Source of the DNA: Caballeronia sp. TF1N1
GTDB lineage: Bacteria > Pseudomonadota > Gammaproteobacteria > Burkholderiales > Burkholderiaceae
Length of the DNA: 64,000 bases
Direction: 5' to 3'
Assembly: GCF_022878925.1 (NCBI RefSeq)
Contig: NZ_CP084633.1
Coordinates: 1 to 64,000 of the forward strand
This document shows positions 62,133 to 64,000 of this stretch, piece by piece. The translations under genes and the position numbers were made by a program. How positions within the stretch are numbered: the first letter of the stretch is position 1; every line of letters begins with the position of its first letter. The notes beneath the pieces were generated by a model, which was not told the DNA's origin, made no database searches, and was given only the letters and a program-made list of their open reading frames with translations.

Positions 62133-64000
62133 ATGCACAGAATGACTTGTAAGAAATTCGCACTCGGTCTGTTGGCAATCTCGCTGTGCATTGGAATCGG
62201 TCACGCAGTGCCCAATCCGGCGACTGACGCGACGCGCAAAGCCAATCAGGTCATAGCCGATTATCTGCCTTTCTCGAATACGCAGGACTTTGACGACGCA
62301 CGTCACGGCTTCATCGCCGATTTGCCCAGCCCGGTCATCAAAGGTGCTTCAGGCAACACAGTGATCGATTTGTCTCAGTACGATTTCCTGAAGCAAAGCG
62401 GTCCCGCGCCTGCGTCCGTCAACCCCAGCCTCTGGCGGCAGTCCCAGCTCCTGGCGATCCGCGGGCTGTTCAAGGTAACGGATGGCATTTATCAGGTTCG
62501 AAACATTGACCTGGCCAACATGACTTTCATTCGAGGGAAAGCAGGCTGGGTCGTAATCGATCCGTTGACCTCGACGGAGACCGCGAAGGCGGCGCTCGAT
62601 CTCATTAACAGCAAGGTCGAGAATCTACCTGTCACCGGCGTGATCTTCACTCACTCTCACGTCGACCACTTCGCCGGAATTCGGGCGATCGTTGACGAAA
62701 AAGACGCACGTTCCGGGAAGGTGCCTGTCATTGCCCCGGATGGATTTATGGAAGAGGCGGTTAGCGAAAACGTGTTTGCTGGAAATGTCATGAGCAGGCG
62801 TGCCTCCTATATGTACGGCAACCTGCTGCCCAAAAACCCGGAAGGGAATGTCGGCGGAGGCTTAGGGCTCACCACTGCGGCTGGCACGATCACCTTGTTT
62901 GAGCCGACCAAGCTCATCGCAAAGACGGGAGAGACGCTCACAGTGGACGGCATCGATGTCGTTTTCCAGATGGCCCCAGGAACTGAAGCGCCGGCGGAGA
63001 TGTTGTTTTATTTCCCTCAATTTAAGGCGATCGATCTTGCCGAAGACGCAAACCATACACTGCACAACATCCTGACCTTGCGCGGTGCGAAGGTGCGCAG
63101 CGCGCAGAAATGGGCGAGTACGCTTGATCAAACGATCGATCTTTGGGGCGGCGAGGCGACTGTTTCTTTCGGCAGTCACCACTGGCCCCAATGGGGAAAT
63201 CAGCGTGTGGTCGAGCATCTGGAAAAGCAGCGCGACCTCTACAAATATATCAACGATCAAACGCTGCGCATGGCCAATCAAGGGTTGACCATGAACGAAA
63301 TCGCTGAGCAGTTCATGTTGCCCGACAGTCTTGCCAAAGAGTTCTACAACCGTGGCTACTACGGCGATCTGAAACACAATGTGCGGGCAACCTATCAGCT
63401 TTACCTCGGATTCTGGGACGCCAACCCAGCCGACTTCAATCCGTTGCCGCCGGCCGAGGAGGCAAAGAAATATGTGGAGATGGTCGGAGCGGAAAAAATG
63501 ATTGCCACCGCGAGGACCGCGTATGGCAAGGGCGATTATCGATGGGCCGCAACGGTCGCGAACAAGGTCGTGTTCGCAGACCCGAAAAATCAGGCTGCGC
63601 GTAATATCGAAGCGGATGCGCTCGAACAGTTGGGCTATCAAGCGGAGTCAGGGCCCGCGCGCAACTTCTATCTCTCAGGAGCCCAAGAACTGCGCGGCGG
63701 TGTGAAAAAGATGGCAACGCCCAATACGAGTTCCCCGGACATCATTCGCGGCATGACGACAGACATGTTCCTAGACTTTCTCGCGATCCATCTCAACGGT
63801 CCGAAGGTCGGCGACAAGTCGTATGCATACAACCTGAAGTTTCCCGATATCAAAGCGCAGTACGTACTGACGGTGAAGAACGGAGTCATGAACTACAGCA
63901 AGGATAAGCAACTCGACAAGGCGGATGGCACTGTCACGCTGAATCGCTCGACCTTGGACGACATTGCGCTGGGCAAGCTAAAACTCGGCAATCTCGCGGA
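62133..64000 (+). CDS. SdsA1-type alkylsulfatase (3' end cut by window)
   Basis: Open from ATG 62133 to the window edge, about 622 codons. GGAGA stands ahead. The signal peptide is residues 1-25 (KKFALGLLAISLCIGIGHA). A metallo-beta-lactamase domain carries THSHVDHFAG (His174, His176, Asp178, His179) and AEDANHTLHN. The alpha-helical dimerisation part follows (GLTMNEIAEQF, YYGDLKHNVRATYQLYLGFW), and an SCP2-like domain begins near residue 530. Such enzymes release sulfate from alkyl sulfates such as SDS in the periplasm. The 27-bp motif upstream suggests control by the nearby two-component system. Confidence 0.93.
   Translation, partial: MHRMTCKKFALGLLAISLCIGIGHAVPNPATDATRKANQVIADYLPFSNTQDFDDARHGFIADLPSPVIKGASGNTVIDLSQYDFLKQSGPAPASVNPSLWRQSQLLAIRGLFKVTDGIYQVRNIDLANMTFIRGKAGWVVIDPLTSTETAKAALDLINSKVENLPVTGVIFTHSHVDHFAGIRAIVDEKDARSGKVPVIAPDGFMEEAVSENVFAGNVMSRRASYMYGNLLPKNPEGNVGGGLGLTTAAGTITLFEPTKLIAKTGETLTVDGIDVVFQMAPGTEAPAEMLFYFPQFKAIDLAEDANHTLHNILTLRGAKVRSAQKWASTLDQTIDLWGGEATVSFGSHHWPQWGNQRVVEHLEKQRDLYKYINDQTLRMANQGLTMNEIAEQFMLPDSLAKEFYNRGYYGDLKHNVRATYQLYLGFWDANPADFNPLPPAEEAKKYVEMVGAEKMIATARTAYGKGDYRWAATVANKVVFADPKNQAARNIEADALEQLGYQAESGPARNFYLSGAQELRGGVKKMATPNTSSPDIIRGMTTDMFLDFLAIHLNGPKVGDKSYAYNLKFPDIKAQYVLTVKNGVMNYSKDKQLDKADGTVTLNRSTLDDIALGKLKLGNLA

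Overview
The window is high-GC DNA from a Burkholderiaceae-type betaproteobacterium, most likely Paraburkholderia or Caballeronia. That placement is inferred from gene content: many small LysR/LacI/TetR-controlled catabolic operons, several solute-binding-protein transporters, EmrAB-type efflux and very dense coding. No rRNA, tRNA, insertion sequence, prophage or CRISPR array was seen. It looks like accessory metabolic DNA from a large secondary replicon.

Layout. 1-763 holds three tandem minus-strand genes for short peptides with a double-glycine leader; the third runs off the left edge. 1261-3081 has a thiolase and a small zinc-ribbon membrane protein. 3106-13761 is a LysR regulator facing an eight-gene catabolic operon: aldehyde dehydrogenase, polyamine-type ABC importer, FAD oxidoreductase, CoA ligase and an amidohydrolase-fold protein that has lost metal ligands. 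13859-15274 has small proteins, including a lipoprotein with an RNase Sa fold and altered catalytic residues. 15520-18545 is a MarR-controlled divergon with a cis-CaaD-like and an MSAD-like tautomerase plus an MFS exporter; a 22-bp inverted-repeat operator overlies a good sigma70 promoter. A NUDIX gene and a 1.5-kb gene-poor stretch follow.

20588-27725 is a surface module: a clan GH-A lipoprotein glycosidase, a LuxR-type regulator, and a curli cluster (csgE, csgF, csgG, a CsgB-like and a very long CsgA-like curlin, csgH). 27750-34541 has a LysR/NAD(P)-oxidoreductase pair and a TetR-controlled EmrA-EmrB-OprM-type efflux operon. 34629-42454 is a LacI-controlled sugar operon (ribose/fructose-type ABC importer, phosphotriesterase-like hydrolase, GATase-like protein, ribokinase-family kinase, BtpA/SgcQ protein). 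It also contains an 11-copy GACCTC repeat that forms a (Asp-Leu)11 small ORF, coupled by ATGA overlaps on both sides.

42506-53361 holds an HD-domain phosphohydrolase, an SDR-BKACE-MFS operon, an EmrB-like exporter, and an asparaginase/D-amino-acid dehydrogenase/LivK-type cluster divergent from a GlxA-type AraC regulator. 53702-64000 has a PhzF-family protein, a FixJ-like two-component system (histidine kinase with a periplasmic ABC-type binding domain, LuxR response regulator, receiver-only protein), an outer-membrane protein, a DUF4236 protein, two membrane proteins, a frameshifted pseudogene and the start of an SdsA1-type alkylsulfatase. Three copies of a 27-bp triple half-site (TTGCCC-N4-GGGCAR-N5-TTGCCY) lie upstream of three transcription units here, all in the same orientation relative to the downstream gene. 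They may define a local regulon of the FixJ-type regulator.
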